A DNA stretch of 64,000 nt from Dyella sedimenti. GTDB lineage: Bacteria; Pseudomonadota; Gammaproteobacteria; Xanthomonadales; Rhodanobacteraceae. The stretch spans positions 992,001 to 1,056,000 of the forward strand of contig NZ_JAKWJO010000001.1 of NCBI RefSeq assembly GCF_022760995.1. Direction: 5' to 3'. Below the pieces are notes generated by a model. It saw nothing but the letters and a program-made list of their open reading frames with translations. It searched no databases and was not told the origin of the DNA. The position numbers and the translations under genes are program-made. Below, in pieces: positions 62,913 to 64,000 of this stretch (within the stretch, counting starts at the first letter, position 1; every line of letters starts with the position of its first letter).

Positions 62913-64000
62913 TTATGCCGGCTCCGCCGCCATCCGGATGCGCACCAGCAGGCCACGCCCCAGCGGCGATTCCAGCAGCTCGATCGAGGCATCGTGCAGC
63001 TCGATCGCGCGCTGCACGATGCTCAAGCCCAGGCCGTAGCCGCGCGTGGCGCTTTCCACCTCGCGATGGAAGCGCTGGAACACCGCCTGGCGGCGCGCCT
63101 CGGGGATGCCCGGCCCGTTGTCGCAGATGTCGACCACCGCTTGCGCGCCTGCGTGCCGCATGGTCACCTCGACCTGGCCTTCCGGCTCGGTGTAGCGCAG
63201 CGCGTTCTCGATCAGATTGCGGAACATCGCGGCGAGCGCCACTTCGTGGCCGAGCACGGCCAGCGGCGCATCGTCGTGGCTGAGACTGACCGCGATGTCC
63301 TTCTCGGCGATCAGCGGGGCCAGTTCCTCGATCACTTCGGTAGCGATGCGCGCCAGATCCAATCGCGTGCGCTGCTGCGACGCCGCGCCGGCCTCCAGCC
63401 GCGCCATGGCCAGGATCTGCTCGATGCGTCGCGCCAGCCGCGCCATGCTCTGCTGCGCATGGCGCACGGTGAAGGTCACCTCGGCGGGATCGTCGGCGAT
63501 CATCGCGCTTTCCAGATGGATCATGGTGGCTGCGAGCGGTGTGCGCAGCTCGTGCGCCACGTCGGTGGCGAAACGATGCTCGCGGTCCAGCGCGTCCTCC
63601 AGCCGTTCCAACTGCTGGTTGAGTGCCACGATCAGCGGCTTGATCTCGCTGGGGGCGACGTCGGCCGGCATCGGCGTGCGGCTGCCGGGCGTGCGGCGGT
63701 CCAGCATCTGGGTCAGCACCGCGACGGGGCGCAGGCCCCGCTTCACCGCCAGGCTCACCAGCAGGGCCAGCAGCGGCAGGCCGATCAGCAGCGGCAGCGT
63801 GTGCTCGATCACCAGGCCGCGCGCGATGTCCTCGCGGTTGTCCGAGCGCTCGCCGATGCGGATCACCAGGTTGGCGCGGTTCTGCAGGGTGAAGGTGCGC
63901 CATTGCCGCCCTTCCCGCCGGATGTCGCGGAAGCCGCGCTCGTCGCTGGTGGGGGCAGGCAGGTCGGCGAGGTTGGCGGTGGCGGCGATCAGTTCGCCCT
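62913..64000 (-). CDS. QseC-like sensor histidine kinase, 5' end cut by window edge
   Basis: C-terminal 362 residues of a two-component sensor kinase; the frame stays open to the right edge. Visible are part of the periplasmic sensor region, a transmembrane helix (HTLPLLIGLPLLALLVSLAV), a HAMP-like link, the phospho-acceptor helix HRFATDVAHELRTPLAATMIHLES, and the ATPase boxes NLIENALRYTEPEG, VDICDNGPGIPEARR and GYGLGLSIVQRAIELHDASIEL. Strongly QseC/PmrB-like. A partner response regulator is expected outside the window. It may control the adjacent RND operon, which is transcribed on the same strand. Confidence 0.93.
   Translation of the reverse strand, partial: GELIAATANLADLPAPTSDERGFRDIRREGRQWRTFTLQNRANLVIRIGERSDNREDIARGLVIEHTLPLLIGLPLLALLVSLAVKRGLRPVAVLTQMLDRRTPGSRTPMPADVAPSEIKPLIVALNQQLERLEDALDREHRFATDVAHELRTPLAATMIHLESAMIADDPAEVTFTVRHAQQSMARLARRIEQILAMARLEAGAASQQRTRLDLARIATEVIEELAPLIAEKDIAVSLSHDDAPLAVLGHEVALAAMFRNLIENALRYTEPEGQVEVTMRHAGAQAVVDICDNGPGIPEARRQAVFQRFHREVESATRGYGLGLSIVQRAIELHDASIELLESPLGRGLLVRIRMAAEPA

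Overview
The window is very GC-rich, densely packed gammaproteobacterial DNA. Protein styles and gene orders point to the Xanthomonadales, most likely Rhodanobacteraceae (Dyella, Frateuria, Rhodanobacter or Luteibacter type): gcvP behind a tandem glycine riboswitch, an rnr-rlmB pair, pstSCAB-phoU, NodT-type outer-membrane lipoproteins, and dispersed palindromic repeats of the TAGGAGCGCACCCTGTGCGCGACC type. The genus is inferred from general resemblance only. Both ends cut genes: gcvP on the left and a QseC-like histidine kinase on the right.

Region 1 (1-24.5 kb) is core metabolism plus a molybdenum island. On the minus strand lie gcvP with its riboswitch, a minimal periplasmic nitrate reductase operon napEDABC, and an NAD-linked molybdenum formate dehydrogenase (fdsG-fdsB-fdsA-fdhD-fdsD) preceded by an oxalate/formate-type MFS carrier. 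Divergent on the plus strand is an almost complete molybdenum-cofactor set: moeA, an unknown small gene, modABC, a second moeA, moaA, moaC, mobA, moaD, and a three-domain MoaE-MoeB-rhodanese fusion with a histidine-rich linker. Together these genes can import molybdate, build the cofactor, load it on two enzymes, oxidise formate to NADH and reduce nitrate in the periplasm. A ModE-like palindrome lies between nap and fds.

Region 2 (24.5-44.9 kb) is the most unusual part: what looks like a bacterial sphingolipid (ceramide) locus made of two converging operons. The plus operon starts with a ceramide-synthase-like N-acyltransferase translationally coupled to a complete MdtABC-type RND pump and its outer-membrane channel. 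The minus operons encode a fatty-acyl-AMP ligase, a ketosphinganine-reductase-like SDR, a dedicated acyl carrier protein, a serine-palmitoyltransferase-like enzyme, a Wzx-type flippase and an unknown protein. Upstream of these are an AspH-type dioxygenase and two of three paralogous thymidylate-kinase-like P-loop proteins; the third is divergent. Each assignment rests on family motifs, and the lipid pathway is inferred from the combination. A link between ceramide synthesis, this kinase family and an RND pump is the best candidate here for an undescribed system.

Region 3 (44.9-64 kb) is housekeeping: tRNA-Leu(CAG) with a good promoter and terminator, rnr-rlmB and a small membrane protein, the phosphate operon pstSCAB-phoU with a Pho-box-like site, rnt (RNase T), a predicted coiled-coil porin with its own Pho-box-like site and a strong terminator, a second RND efflux system, and the sensor kinase. 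REP-like palindromes sit at operon borders across the right two thirds of the window.
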